Shown: piece after piece, positions 21,311-33,004 of the stretch
Numbering within the stretch: position 1 is the stretch's first letter
How the letters are laid out: the number at the start of each line of letters is the position of its first letter
Assembly (NCBI GenBank): GCA_905147135.1
Contig: LR990042.1
Coordinates: forward strand, 7,679,545 to 7,743,544
Length of the DNA: 64,000 nucleotides
Direction: 5' to 3'
From: Blastobasis lacticolella
Lineage: Eukaryota > Arthropoda > Insecta > Lepidoptera > Blastobasidae
Translations under genes and position numbers: made by a program
Notes under the pieces: model-generated
Database searches by the model: none
What the model was told of the DNA's origin: nothing
The model's input: the letters and a program-made list of their open reading frames with translations, nothing else

Positions 21311-22220
21311 TGTCAGCTTTAATATAAGTCCTACTTATAACTACAGTGTCTTTCATTAGTAAAACCTTTATTTTAGTCATTAGGCTACAGGATAATAACA
21401 GAATGTGAGTATGTATCCAAAATCCCAGTGAAATATATGGACAACGATGATGATGAAGTATCCAAGGCTGATATTTGTGTAGGAGTTTACTAGAAAATAT
21501 ATTATCTAGGATAACGTATGATTCTAGTGGATATCATTTAATCAAACAAATGTTTTAAAGATATTAGGTATATTGTAATAAGCAATATAATCCATTATAA
21601 AATGAGGTATTTATTTAAACAGCATTAGCTGAATTAAACAAGATTTTATAATACAAACAAAGTACCATAGGCAAACCACATTTATACAAAATTCTCACCA
21701 AATGTTAAGACACAATTATCGATCACATAATTCAATATTTATCCTTTAAAATGGGACAGTAGTATTACGTATGATTCAATAAATAAACAATTATATAAAT
21801 AAATTAACCAATACAAAATATAAAGCAACAATAATACAATGCAAGTTTGTACTTAACTCTGTGCCGGCTCTGGAGCAAAAGTACCACCCAGTCTTTTGAC
21901 TGGACCTTTATACTACCTTCTAGCCGGAAATGTCATTTTCTATTCTCATTTCCGGTCTCCTAAATTTACTGATAGATTGATTAGATGTTAATTTAATGTA
22001 TTACAATACTTTGAACATTATTATAAATTTATTACATAATTAATTAAGGAAGTTTCTCATAAACAGTACTTAACTGAACAAAGACAAATAATCGTTCTGA
22101 AACACCACACTTCGTTCTGAAGTTGGTGAAATGTTTACGAAAGTATTTTGAAATATTAATTATTATTAATTACGATATTTAATACCAATTAAAACATACT
22201 AAAATACCTTATATCTAACA
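21311..22220 (-). repeat. Right LTR (5' LTR of element)
   Basis: A second 910-bp copy that agrees with 15767-16676 by eye over its whole length. It is followed at once by AGCG, the right target duplication (22221-22224). Confidence 0.85.
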
Positions 22221-22224
22221 AGCG

Positions 22225-22675
22225 CGCTCGGGAAACACTCCTCTTAAGCCTTTTGTCTCTCAAATCTCGAAACGGAGAGAGCGGTTAGCATCAGACATTA
22301 AAATGCGCTTAGAAGAATCAGATTGCCTACCACAGTGCATACAACATGCAGAGACCACGGGACCACTTCCGGGATGGAAGATAGGTAGCGGAAGCGTAGC
22401 TTGCGTTTACAAGGTGGTACAATATTAAGGTGGCGCAAGGCATAAGTAACATTTATGTACAATATTTAAGGAACTAGCCGTGTGGTGTCCGGCAGAGTAG
22501 AATAGCATCAACCCCTTACACTTATGGGTGTCGTACAAGGCGATTGATGTTTTTAAGGCAAAAGATAAAAATCTGGAAAATGGGCAGCAGCGTTTTCCAT
22601 TGTTATATTTATAACACTGCGATCTCCATCCCGCCTGCCGAGCGTGGAGATTATGGCAAAAACCTCCCCTTTCGT
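22225..22675. other. Right flank of LTR element, no gene seen
   Basis: The GC-rich phrase at 22260-22420 gives no recognisable protein. About 22480-22640 includes ACACTGCGATCTCCATCCCG, a scrap of a dispersed LINE-end family also seen near 8900. Confidence 0.45.
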
Positions 22676-22785
22676 GGGAGAGGCCCTAAGTTCTGCAGTG
22701 GACAGATATGGGCTATGATGATTTAAGTAAGTCATAATCATCACAGCCCATAACAGTCCACTGTAGGGCCTCTCCACGAGTTTTT
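22676..22785. repeat. Inverted pair of LINE-end fragments
   Basis: GGAGAGGCCCTAAGTTCTGCAGTGGACAG...GGGCTATGATGAT faces its imperfect reverse complement ATCATCACAGCCC...GTCCACTGTAGGGCCTCTCC. Both arms resemble the CAGCAGTGGACRGCAATAGG-type 3' terminus of an RTE LINE, joined tail to tail. Confidence 0.65.
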
Positions 22786-22867
22786 ACGATGGATATTTTT
22801 ACTCTCTTTTTACTGCCTCTACTGCCACCACGTGATAGCATTTCGCGTTTATAAATATGGATGGAGA

Positions 22868-22972
22868 ACTTATTTGACCCGGTAGCCAAAACTGGTACCA
22901 AGTGTTGCTATTTTGAAATGTCATGTCATTGTCAATGTCAAAACAGCGACGCTATCACCGGGTCAGATTACT
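22868..22972. repeat. Small inverted-repeat element
   Basis: The termini TTTGACCCGGT and ACCGGGTCAGA share a perfect 9-bp inverted core (GACCCGGT/ACCGGGTC) and enclose CAATGTC-rich sequence. It is likely a MITE or MITE fragment, with no firm target duplication. Confidence 0.45.
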
Positions 22973-23120
22973 TTGTGGCACTTGCACAGTACACGCAGCC
23001 CTGGCGAAGGGATTGGAATCCCCTAAGGCTCTACTAGTAGTGCCTCGCGGTTGTGCCTAAGAAACTCCACCAATATTTCAAGTTTACACAAGAATGACCT
23101 CCTTCATAGCTTAAGGGTTT

Positions 23121-23266
23121 AGTAACAGACGCTCCGATTTTGCCGGAGCTGATCAAACGTCAGTTGCAATCGAAACTAATCCTTACAATGAACAAAATAA
23201 AATAACTTTTGGATTAATTCGTATGCGCGGGCGATTCGTAATCCGTATAACGGAACGTCTGTGACT
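23121..23266. mobile_element. MITE with ACAGACG termini
   Basis: AACAGACGCTCCG at 23124-23136 is mirrored by CGGAACGTCTGTGA at 23251-23264. The core (GGAGCTGATCAAACGTCAGTTGCA-like, CTAATCCTTAC) matches the 6327-6450 element. It is too short to encode a protein. Confidence 0.55.
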
Positions 23267-23527
23267 AGTTTTACCATTACAAAGATACTCTTTGGTAATC
23301 GGTCATACCTGTGCAACGACTACGTAACAACAGAGCACATGGTGTGGTGCAACAACCTCAAAATAACGCACCTAATTATAAAAATAACGCCAAGGGCGAT
23401 AATTAACGACTTACGCGTGAGTTGGTCTCATGCCCCGGATAGGCGAGTGATTGACACCTTGTCGACACCTCCGCTTAGTCATGAATTATGTTAAAATACA
23501 AAAGGACGTAGATATGATACTCCATAA

Positions 23528-23852
23528 TGGTCATCTTGGCGTTAATATCCCGGTTGTACTTTAGCGTGCGAGATCCAGGATTTGTCAGATCAGGTAATTA
23601 CAGTGCAGCGTTTGACCTTAGTGACCCTGTTTATAGGAGAGCCTGATTAAATTGGATCATGGTTACACATTCAGTCTCCAGAGTGTGCAGGTTTCATCAC
23701 GATGTTTTCTCTCACAGTAAGAGCATCGGATAGTGTTCAACTAATGTACATGACTCAAAAAAGAGTCATTGATACATGGTGGCACAGGGATTCGAAACAG
23801 AGATCTTGGAGTACGAGTCGGGCGTCTCAAACATTAGACCACCGATCGTCTA
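23528..23852 (-). mobile_element. SINE-A copy
   Basis: The tail (ATCTTGGCGTTAATATCCCGG) is on the left and the tRNA-like head on the right. The body has AATTACAGTGCAGCG, GGATCATGGTTACACATTCA, TTTCATCACGATGTTTTC and AAAGAGTCATTGATACATGG, and a decayed head ends near ACCACCGATCG. The internal ORF 23702-23923 is a shadow of the SINE. Confidence 0.85.
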
Positions 23853-24159
23853 AAGCTATTATACACCATAATCTTGAATTTTATATCGTACCTATGGATC
23901 TTAGCGCTCGTATCTATCTATAAATCCAGACAATAGTGTGTTATTATTATTAAGCTACTAATTTTCCTAAAATTAACAATTTATATTGTCATTTTACTGA
24001 CCCAATTGTTTGTTAATCCTTCAAGCAAAATCTATTAGACGGATTATGATAAAACGGCATTGTCGTGAGTTGAGTCGGCATCGACGTCTCGGCGTCACAA
24101 AATAGTAGATAAATTTTTATCTTTGTCAAGTACATCATTTAGTAACGATTTCCCTGGTG

Positions 24160-24240
24160 TTGTCAATGTCAATAGGCAGAGGCAATTTTTCATCAGGTGG
24201 CCTACTTGCCTGTTTGCCTACAGTATAAAATAAAAAAATT
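24160..24240 (+). mobile_element. Jockey-type LINE 3' terminal fragment
   Basis: AATAGGCAGAGGCAATTTTTCATCAGGTGGCCTACTTGCCTGTTTGCC followed by an A-rich tail matches the 3' ends at 11101-11165 (opposite strand) and 54590-54670. Confidence 0.7.
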
Positions 24241-24863
24241 ATGTCATCTGTTTTATTTTTAAATTACAATTACTCAAAGCCCTTTACGCTCCGAAGTTGA
24301 CTCATTATTGTACGCCACAGTCCCTTCATATTCCTCAATCCGAAGGCAAAAACAATATTATTTAATATATTGTCGTTCAGCGTTATTCTGCCCTCACAAA
24401 GACAAGCCAAAAAAGCAGGGGGGCACTACCTACATTTTCAATATATTTTAGTAAAACGCACCTAAAAGTTTTCAGTATTTACATGATTAAAATCTAAAAA
24501 TTCCGAGTTGCAGGTAATACTACAACTAAGTCCAGTATGAGTACTTGGTATCTTCAGAAAGTACACAACATTTACAAATAAGCATTACAAACTCCGGATA
24601 CTCAAAGAGATAACTTTGTGTGCTTAAAAAAATAGGCGGCTAACAGCTGTAAGCCGACGTTAGGTGAGTGACATTAAAAACTATGAGAATACAGAGACCT
24701 TTCGACACCACCGCAGTCAAATTCGTCTTGAGTCAAGTGGGTGCATACAGCTTAAATCGATTGGTCATAGGAATTTCTTGCCAGATTATCACAACAAGCG
24801 TTTAATGTTATGGACCGAATGGAATATATTCGTAGATGTATTTAGCTAAGATAAAGATAAAAT
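24241..24863. other. Intergenic, no gene seen
   Basis: A+T-rich DNA without recognisable repeats. The ORF at 24664-24849 has no domain. Confidence 0.5.
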
Positions 24864-25217
24864 AATCATCTAAGCGTTAACGTCCCGGTTGTACTCTCGC
24901 GCACGAAGGCCCGGGATCCGCCTTGACCATGATCCAGGATTTGGCAAATCAGATAATTACAGTGGAGCGACTGCCGTCTGACCTCCGTGACCCTGCTACC
25001 AGGGTCCTGATGCTGCTGACCAGATTAGATCATGCTTATACATTCAGTCACTTGATTATGCAGTTTTCATCACGATGTTTTCCCTAACTGTAGTAATATA
25101 GATTCAACAAATATACAAAACTCAGAAAAGAGTCACTGGTGCATGGCCGCTGTGAGATTCAAACGCGGTATCTCTCCCTTATGAGTCGGATACCTTAACC
25201 ATTCGGCCACCGATGCT
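24864..25217 (-). mobile_element. SINE-A copy, near full-length
   Basis: It contains the complete tail (CGTTAACGTCCCGGTTGTAC, CGCGCACGAAGGCCCGGGATCCGCC), the body, and a tRNA-like head (GAGTCGGATACCTTAACCATTCGGCCACCGATGCT, reverse complement of an A-box region). The B box is damaged: GATTCAAACGCGG stands in for GGATTCGAACCCGG. Confidence 0.87.
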
Positions 25218-28177
25218 AGGAAATATTCATTGATTCGTACAGTTTCGTTTAATATATTTGGACAAAGGCTATTTAGATAATGAAGTAAGCTGAGTACAAG
25301 AATGATCGAGTAATTTCGAGACTTTTTTAGCGAACACCTATCTTAATTCTGTATGCTCCATAATTTTGTCTCTGTGGGCTCTGATACATGTGTACATGTG
25401 CCGTAATGTTTTGTTTTTCTCAAACGTAATAGTCGAGAGACTAAATCTTTTTGAAAAAGAAGCATTGAGGCTACGCACTAGTTCATACTCGTAGGCGTTC
25501 TCATAACATAATCTATAACGAGTATAAAATGTTACATAACTTTTACATTAACTTTGCTGAATTAGCTTCGTATACAGGTTTTGAAGTTACTAGAAAATAA
25601 ATAACGGTAATCTGTGATGAGTTAATGAATGTTCACAAACTCAGTCGATCCCTCATTATGTTTGCTACCGAATACGCATACCGCATATAAAGTAGCCGAT
25701 TTATTTACGTAATCTTAGTGTTACTACTAAGGTGCATTCAAATTTCTTTTTATTGAATAAATAAAAAGTAAATTGCGTAAAGAAGAGTACGCATAAGTGA
25801 TTATTGCGTAAACAGTGTTATCTAATAAAAAAAGGGCTATATAATAAGTAAAACTTTACAGGAGAAATCTCCAAAATGTTTAACATTGCAAATTTAATGT
25901 ACAATTTCTAGAATTTTAATTTTTCCTATTATAAGAGGTGCACAATTCAGCTTAAGATTAAGATGACCTGATGAACGGATGATTTCTAAATCATTTTATA
26001 GTAGTTTAAACTGCTAGGCAGGCTAAAACAACAAAAACTGAAGTCTCTCTACGAATGTCATTCAAAATTAGTATCCAACTGAAGTTTCGGTTTAAGCTTC
26101 GGCCGCCATCGACCAAAAAACCACATTCGGTGAAACAGCGCTTTCGAAGGTGGTTTTTATTAATTTTTGTTAATAATAAACACCCTGTTTGTACATATCA
26201 TGCACCCTGTATGTACGTTATTGATTACTGTTCTTCGCATTTTAATCGACCGCTGCTAAACAATTACACAGTAGCGTAACATCTGTTCTGCGAAACAGCA
26301 GGCGTACATAGTTTTGAAACATCATAACGGCTATTATTCGTTATATTTGTAACGATTATTTTAATGGGAAGTGATCATATAGAATATAGGTTTATTGTCT
26401 TACAACTTGTAACTATCTTAAATATTTTACTCACCTGTGAATTTCCTACTAATGTTATAAATGCGAAAGTTTGTAATCTTTGTTACTCCTTTACGCAAAA
26501 ACGACTGAACGGCTTCTGATGAAATTTAGTAATTAATTGCTATAATTTATTTATAGGGCCTTGAGTCTGTTAACTATATCAGAAGAATTTCGACCTGCAC
26601 ACGGATAATACAATTGAAGACCGCTATTCTTATTCATAAAATTCATTCCGCAATGAAAGGAATAGCAATAAACGGAAGCACACCTTAACATTGTTATAAT
26701 AGGCAGGCGTGCGGACCTTATAGGTTACTAGATTCCCTAGAATTATAGCTAGATCTGTAAAACATGATTTATAGACAATAAATACTTCAAAATTGCTTCC
26801 TACATTGTCAACGTTGAACGTAACGAATGTGAAGGGCGCTTCCTCGGAGATCGTTCACTTCCTGCAATCAGACTAGAGCATTCCGACAGCGATCTGCAAT
26901 AAAAATGTATTGTGTAAGTGGTGGAATTTAATTAAAATACGAGGTTAAAAATTTTAAACGACAAGTTTTTATTTCCGAAACCTGAGCTTCGTAACGAAGT
27001 GATTATTTGGTTGAATGACAATACCGCTGTTATGAGTTTTGATTGATTCCTTGTGATGGTCTACGGCATGCAATCCAAAAATCACTCTGCGAGTAATCGC
27101 AGTCCCTCCTTCTCTTCGGGAGATGAGGAAAAATGTTTGTCTTTGCTTGTATCAAGCAAACAAAAACAAATACAACCAAAAAGGTAAAATCGATTTTTTT
27201 ACTCTATTACCAGGTTTAAATCTATTATTATGCTAAAATTATAGAAAATAGTCCGAAGTATAATTATCCTATGATAAACTGAGATATACGCAGTTTTGAT
27301 TATCCATTTAGTATACGTCATTTGGACCTGCAACAACAATGTTCCATACTTTATGTTCTATTGGCTGACATGTAAGCCATGAGGATCTATATTCTTCATC
27401 AAAGTCATAGATTGTTATTATAGTCAGCAGTATTTTAAAAATTGGACATTCTAAGTGGATTGGATCTGAATTTTACAGCGGTTTTTGATAAATTTGTAAC
27501 CTTATTTGTCTCAAGCTCTGCAATAAACAAATGCTTAAGTGAATTAAATAACTTTTAGTTCACTAGTTCCACTTTATTATTGAATTAGTGTATGTACAAG
27601 TGATTTATTTCATAATAATGGAGTTCCATCATAAAGCCACAACACAAAGTGTTAAATAAATACTTAAGTACTCAGAGAAAAAAAAATACAGGCAGGTATC
27701 TTAATATTACAGAGAGCTGAAGAATTGCGTAAAGGTGTTTAGCTGTAGTTTAACTTACGAGTAGTTAATTTGCAAGGAACGTTCCTTTTGCTCCACTAAA
27801 CATCAATGTGGTCTCCATGTGTGTTTTAGAATCGCATAGTAATAACTGTTTTAATATAGTGTTTTTAGGTATACCACTAAGGTGGCAAACAAGGTAAGTT
27901 TACACACACAGTCCTATTATTTATTCGAGTTTGACTGAAGGTCTAGAAACAATACCTAGTTCATTCTCGTTTTGTCTTATCATCAAGTAAAATATCTTCG
28001 AAAATGAGAAACTATGTTATTACTGCTAAATAGTACTTGCTTTATGGAAGCAAGGGTTCGTATAACAAAACTAATTATCTATCGACCCACCCAAGTAAAT
28101 TGATGTAATTACAGCGATACCGATCCATCTGGCTCTCGATACCCGATGCCCTGTTCTTTGTTCCGTTTTCGAATTTA
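25218..28177. other. Intergenic, no gene seen
   Basis: Three kilobases of A+T-rich DNA. At 26448-26530 the phrase CTACTAATGTTATAAATGCG, then GTTACTCCTTTACGCAAAAAC, is the start of a very common lepidopteran repeat, possibly a Helitron-type 5' end. The ORF at 26055-26279 has no domain. I see nothing else recognisable. Confidence 0.45.
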
Positions 28178-28245
28178 CTACTAACAATTTCAACGACGCT
28201 TTGTTCCAACTCAAAGAGTCGTTGTTCCGAAGCGATTGTTAGTAG
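28178..28245. repeat. Imperfect 68-nt hairpin
   Basis: CTACTAACAAT (28178-28188) pairs with ATTGTTAGTAG (28235-28245), and an inner CAACGAC (28191-28197) pairs with GTCGTTG (28218-28224). A CTTTG/CAAAG pair lies further in. It resembles a foldback element or hairpin precursor; no function is implied. Confidence 0.55.
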
Positions 28246-28574
28246 AAAATAATATTCTTGTTATGTTTGTTTGGGTGAAATAGTTTGGTACGTGATGCGT
28301 CGATAATTGTGGATTTTGTGATAGATAAGCAAAGATGCACGAGGATTTTTTAAATTCAGGTTAAAATAAGTTTACGTTTAAGTATGTTTACGGTAAGTTT
28401 CAATTCCGTACCGATTGGCCACCGCTTGACACTATAAAATTTTATGAACCTACATTTAGCCCGGCTTGCACCAAATTCTTAAACACGTTTACGAATGACT
28501 ATTAACGTTTTCTTGTATAAAACTTTATGTTAAGTTTTTAAGAATTTGGTGCAATGTGCCTTTAAAATATTAAG

Positions 28575-28770
28575 TTTTACCTAATGGTCGACGGAGCCGA
28601 CTTGTCCGAGGTCCGAGTGGAGAAAACATCTCGCAAAGCGTTGGCTCTCCGGCACGATGGACCGGTGACCTTAAAAAGGTGGCGGAATGCGGATCGCCTA
28701 ATATCGGGAAGAATGGCGCTCTTTGGGGCAGGCTCAGCAGTGGACGGCAATAGCCTGATAAACAAGTTTT
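28575..28770 (+). mobile_element. RTE-type LINE 3' end fragment
   Basis: The sequence ends GGCGCTCTTTGGGGCAGGCTCAGCAGTGGACGGCAATAGCCTGAT, the usual final codons and terminus of a lepidopteran RTE-like LINE family. Upstream, GACCTTAAAAAGGTGGCGGAATGCGGAT fits the same protein end with many changes. The 62-codon ORFs on both strands are accidental. Confidence 0.65.
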
Positions 28771-29142
28771 AGCTAAACAGTTTACAAAAGAAATAAATAA
28801 ATAAAAATTGTTGGTTTAAGTAAGTGAAGTCAGAACCTATCAGAACCATAAAGATTATATCAAGAACTGTGGAAGTCGTTTGGTGTCTTTGAAAGAAAGA
28901 AAAAGACAAAGCAAGAAATAAATATGTTGTTGTTTTGCATAATTTAATATTTTATTAGGCAAACTTAAAATAACAAAACAATGCAAATCAATTTGGCCCA
29001 CAACACCGTTCTGATGCTCAAATTGCTCCTGATGCTATTCTTGCAAGAGCTGCTATGATTCTGTCATGACCATTGCTATCCCAAACTACTGACATAATTA
29101 GGTGTTGCCATCCCAAACGAATCAGCTGCTGACAAACGGTTA
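28771..29142. other. Intergenic, no gene seen
   Basis: A+T-rich DNA with nothing recognised. Confidence 0.5.
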
Positions 29143-29350
29143 GGTTTCGTGACGATACCTGCACATTCAGAGGGCTGTTGTGTGTTGTAGGCTGATGTAT
29201 AACCAAGATCCAATCTGGTCAGATTCGGTTTCTCTGTTAACAGGGGTCACGAAGGTCAGATGGCAGTTGCTCTATTGCAATTCACCTGATCTATCATGGT
29301 CAAGGCGAACTCCGGGCACTCGTGCGCGGCAGCACAACTGGCGTATTAGA
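29143..29350 (+). mobile_element. SINE-A copy, head missing
   Basis: It begins in the body at TTTCGTGACGATACCTGCACATTCAG. It continues through AAGATCCAATCTGGTCAGATT, GGTCACGAAGGTCAGATGGCAG and TCATGGTCAAGGCGAACTCC to CACAACTGGCGTATTA near 29345. Confidence 0.78.
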
Positions 29351-29819
29351 CTGTGCGGACGCAACAGTTGGAGGTGTTTGAGCTTATTAATCTAATCGTC
29401 TAAAACGTTCTCGCAAGTTTACATATTGCAAAAAATGGGACAACATCAACTGTCGCGTCCGCTCAGTTTATACTCCAAGATGATTTTTATGAACGGCTAC
29501 ATATTTTTAACATACATTTTTTTACGTATAATTGCATTGTTTGCAACAATTACATCCCGAAAACAACCTGCACACCACTGCGATGTCAAGTGTACTCAGT
29601 AATGAGAAAAATGTAATTTTTCGAAAGCCGTTCTCTTATAGCCAATACGAGTGGTCCGGTGATGGTATTTAAATAACACAAGTTAACATTGGGCCTGTAT
29701 CAGCTGAGCCGCCCTTGGCCTTTAGAGGTGGACGCTTCCGACGATTGACAACGCGACGCGAATAAGCCACCGGTTGTTCATAACAACATTTGCAATCTAT
29801 TTGGAGCAGTTTATACAGC
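29351..29819. other. Between two SINE-A copies, no gene seen
   Basis: A+T-rich DNA, plus a GC-rich stretch at 29690-29790 with no recognisable protein. Confidence 0.45.
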
Positions 29820-30165
29820 TTGGTCAGTAGCCGAGCGGTTGAGTATCCTACTCGTAAGCGAGAGGTACCGGGTTCGAATTGAAAAATGACTCTTTTTTGA
29901 GTTATGTACATTAGTTGAATTCCAACCGACGCTTTTGCGGTGAGGGAAAACATCGTAATGAACCCTACACCATCCTGCAACGGAATTTGTAACCGTGATC
30001 CAATCTGGTCAGGTTCCCCTGGTATCAGGGTTACGGAAGTCAGATGGTAGTCTATCCACTGTAGTTACCTGATTGCCAAATCCTGGATCATGGTCGAGGC
30101 GGACCCCGGGCCCTCATGCTCGAGAGCACAACCTCCCGGTTACGGTTGAATTAACGACAAAATGA
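29820..30165 (+). mobile_element. SINE-A copy, full head and tail
   Basis: The tRNA-like head has an A-box region AGCCGAGCGGTTGAGTATCC, an anticodon-loop-like CTCGTAA and a B box GGGTTCGAATT. About 20 bases after the B box are deleted relative to other copies. The body and tail run to CGGGCCCTCATGCTCGAGAGCACAACC and AACGACAAAATGAT, followed by a T-run. Confidence 0.88.
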
Positions 30166-31374
30166 TAATTTTTTTATTATACAGCTTAGTCCAGCGGCGG
30201 GCCTTCGTATTTCTCAATAGCGTAAAATGGAGTCACTTACCTCGTGCCATCCTCGCGGCATCTATTAGATCAAGGATTTTGATGCGCTTTGTATATGAAT
30301 GAGCTGATTTATATGACAGGTTTCGGAATATAATTGTGTTGTAGAATCTGGGGCGAGCAGTATGTTTCTTGTAATATTAAGCGGAGTTATTACCTAGTTC
30401 GTTTTATTTATGTGAGCTAAGCGCGAACTCGGTATGAGATCAGTTTTAATGAGCTGAAGAATTTAATTGCAAAACTGTGCAGTTGAAATGCAAATTTAAC
30501 TTACTATTAGATGCAAATGAATTTTATTAGTGATAAAATTAACCTTATTTTTGTCGGCCCCTGTTCATCAAAGACATTTTTTGCATCCATTTACAAAAAA
30601 TATTAATAATCCTAGTTATTAAAGATATATTATAACCTAAGATTTTCATAAATATTAAACAATTAGTAACATATATCGTAAGGCTAAGATAAAATACATG
30701 ATAAGCTATCGCTTCCTATAAAAATATATTAAGTTTATCTAGTAAGTAAAGTGAATAAATTGAGCGCTTCAATATCTACTCGTACTCGTAAGTTCGAAAT
30801 TAAGTTATAGGAATATTTAAATGCAATTAATACCAACCGTCTCTCAAACGAGGGAACATTAATCTCGGTCCTCAACTTCCCGTACACACCTATATCTGCC
30901 GCGAAATATCTGAAAATTTAGTCTAATAAGACAATTTAGGGGACTAATGGCTATCATTACCATTTTGCTCTAAATCTTCCTGATTGCATGTATAATTGGA
31001 TTAATGTATCGGTGTCACGCTGCATAGGCTTAGGTTTGTTTGTCTATGAGGCAACATCCGGCCAAGTGTGCAATTCTGGTCTCTTTAGAGTTATGACACC
31101 AAAACTCAATTCATTGTGAGATTCGTTATAGAATTTCCTAATATTCCAGTTGACATTTGAACTTTTTATCAAATGGCGCAATGATACGGCGCGTTGTTTT
31201 ACGATATTTTTTACGTAGTATGTAGCTAATCGTTTTATTACTAACGATATAACTTCATCGACATTTGTGTATGCTAGATGTTGTAATACCCGTGTGGTTA
31301 ATTTAGTGGTTTCTCTTCCAGGTGGATCCGCATTTTAATTATTGTTTATTATTATTATTCAGGATGAAAAGTAA
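30166..31374. other. Intergenic, no gene seen
   Basis: A+T-rich DNA without supportable features. Confidence 0.5.
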
Positions 31375-31545
31375 TGAGAATGACGCAGGAAAGGAAAGAT
31401 CAAAGAAAATATGGACGGATTGTGTGATGAGGGATATGAGTTAGCGAGAGGTGAGCTTGGAGATGACAGCGGATATGGGTGAATGAATAACGAAAACATA
31501 CCCCAAATGAGTTGGATAAGGGCAGACAAATGATGATTCAGGATG
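31375..31545 (+). mobile_element. RTE-type LINE 3' fragment
   Basis: The + strand reads approximately SKKIWTDCV..DM...EVSLEMTADMGE, matching the familiar C-terminal block of a lepidopteran RTE family with a W-x-D-C-V core. Stops are present and no other part of the element is nearby. Confidence 0.6.
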
Positions 31546-31654
31546 AAAATTAAACTTCGGATTTTACTTTTGTGCCCTGCATTGATTCCTGATCTTCTCG
31601 TGTCCCGTGAGTCCCACGACACAAAAATTAGACCTTTATGACCTACAAATGTCT

Positions 31655-31790
31655 ATTTATACATAGTATAAAATAAAGTGCCTTGCAGCCGTCTGTCCCA
31701 AAATATGTACGCTTAGATCTTTTAAACAAAGCAACGGATTTTAATGCGGTTTTTAATTGATAGAGTGATTGAAGAGGAAGGTTAGTAAGT
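31655..31790 (-). repeat. Dispersed repeat end (ACATAGTATAAAATAAAG)
   Basis: ACATAGTATAAAATAAAGTGCC...TTAGATCTTTTAAACAAAGCAACGGATTTTAATGCGG is the reverse complement of the repeat at 42480-42600, with the same AAGATCTAAGCG and TATACTATGTAT words. Confidence 0.6.
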
Positions 31791-31934
31791 AAGAAAAAAA
31801 GGTAGTAGTAAAGTAAGTGTACGCGAATTAAGTCGCGCCAGGTCCTAGTTAGAAATATGATTAGAGTAAATACATGAATGAAGCTCTATAAAAATTTTTC
31901 TTAATAGAAATGAAATAATAATAAATATTCGTGT

Positions 31935-32166
31935 ACAAATTAACACAGTGCCATCTAGCCCTAAACTAAGCAAAGCTTGTACTATGGGTGCTAGATAACT
32001 GATGTACTACTTAAATACTTTTTAAATGCATACTTATTATACATAGAACACCCAGACTCGTAACAGAAATTAAAATTCATCATTTCAATTTCTGCCCGGC
32101 CGGGAATCGAACCCGGTAACTCTTGCGTGGCTGACCGCCATGTTGACCATTGAACCACTCAGGTCG
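31935..32166 (-). mobile_element. SINE-B copy, full length
   Basis: The tail is on the left (CACAGTGCCATCTAGCCC) and the tRNA-like head on the right, with B-box complement GGGAATCGAACCCGG and a terminal CAGGTCG. It is the best-preserved SINE-B here and the reference for locating the other copies. Confidence 0.87.
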
Positions 32167-32794
32167 CTAAATGATGAAACATTAAATAGTGATACTGTTA
32201 TAATGATATGATAAAGTTACACACGATGCAACTAGCTAATAGGATGTAGGTGAGTGATATGTACGTACGTATTTACAAAGACAAGCGTCGACGAACAGGC
32301 AAAAATTAGACTGTGAAATTCTTTACAATTAGTAAATACAAGCGAATTGTACTGTTAACCTGAATGCTTATGAGCCATAATAGGATGTACAAGAGGATCC
32401 TCAGAACGAATGTCATTGCCCTTTTGTAATTTTATTATTAAAGAGATTACAATAGAGACTTAACTCCGGGTTATCTACGTGTGCGATCTTGTTAGAGGTA
32501 CTTATTACCATTCTTTATGACGTCATCAACATCCTGAACAGTCCACTACTAGACTTGAGCCTCATCATCATCAGTGGAGGGTTTTGTCATAAAAGCATAC
32601 AACAAAAAACCAGTTTATGGATGTATTAGCTTGTCTGCCTATAAGAATAAGAATAAGAAGTATTTATTTACACAAACAGAAACACCGTAACACAATAATT
32701 TGGAAAACACGAAATTTTGTACCACATTAGTAGATAAGTGGTGTGTGTTAGTGCTGTAATGCATGTGTAAAAGGGACCTCACTCAGCATTTTGC
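32167..32794. other. Intergenic with a small LINE-end scrap
   Basis: At 32538-32590 ACAGTCCACTACTAGACTTGAGCCTCATCATC is a fragment of the dispersed family also seen near 52020 and 53515. Nothing else is recognised. Confidence 0.45.
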
Positions 32795-33004
32795 CATCGT
32801 GATGAAAGCTGCGCTGACTAAATGTGTAACCATGATCCAATCTGGTCAGGTTTCCCTGGTAGCAGTATCATGAAGGTCAGATGGCAGTCGTGTGGGTACT
32901 TATCTGTGAGTAATTATATGATGTGTCAAATCCTGGATCATGGTTATGGTGGACCCCGGGCCCTCATGTACGAGACCACAACCGGGACAATAACGCTAAG
33001 ATGA
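32795..33004 (+). mobile_element. SINE-A copy, head missing
   Basis: It runs from CCATCGTGATGAAAGCTGCG through ACCATGATCCAATCTGGTCAGG and TCCTGGATCATGGTTATGG to CACAACCGGGACAATAACGCTAAGATGAT. The 60-codon ORF inside is a shadow. Confidence 0.82.

Larger units (their letters stand above)
15767..22220 (-). mobile_element. Non-autonomous LTR retrotransposon (LARD-like)
   Basis: The 6,454-bp unit has two direct 910-bp repeats that agree at every base I compared, TG and CA termini, an AGCG target duplication, and a tRNA-Leu-like primer-binding site just inside the right repeat. That places the 5' LTR on the right and the element on the - strand. The 4.6-kb interior has no protease, reverse transcriptase, RNase H or integrase frame, so it would need enzymes from another element; large gene-less elements of this sort are called LARDs. 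I could not see a purine-rich polypurine tract next to the left LTR, which is a weak point. The interior carries a minisatellite, an antisense zinc-ribbon fragment and a GC-rich unknown ORF cluster. Matching LTRs imply recent insertion. Confidence 0.78.

Noticed and set aside
15767..22220. Ordinary segmental duplication instead of an LTR element
   Set aside because: A plain duplication would not be expected to give TG...CA ends, a matching 4-bp duplication outside both repeats and a tRNA-complementary site at the inner edge.
28577..28772. 62-codon ORFs on both strands as small genes
   Set aside because: The sequence is a LINE 3' end; neither frame corresponds to the LINE protein frame over its full length.
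29830..29885. Functional tRNA gene
   Set aside because: The A and B boxes are good but the sequence continues as a SINE-A body and shares its flanks with eleven other copies; the acceptor stem does not pair.
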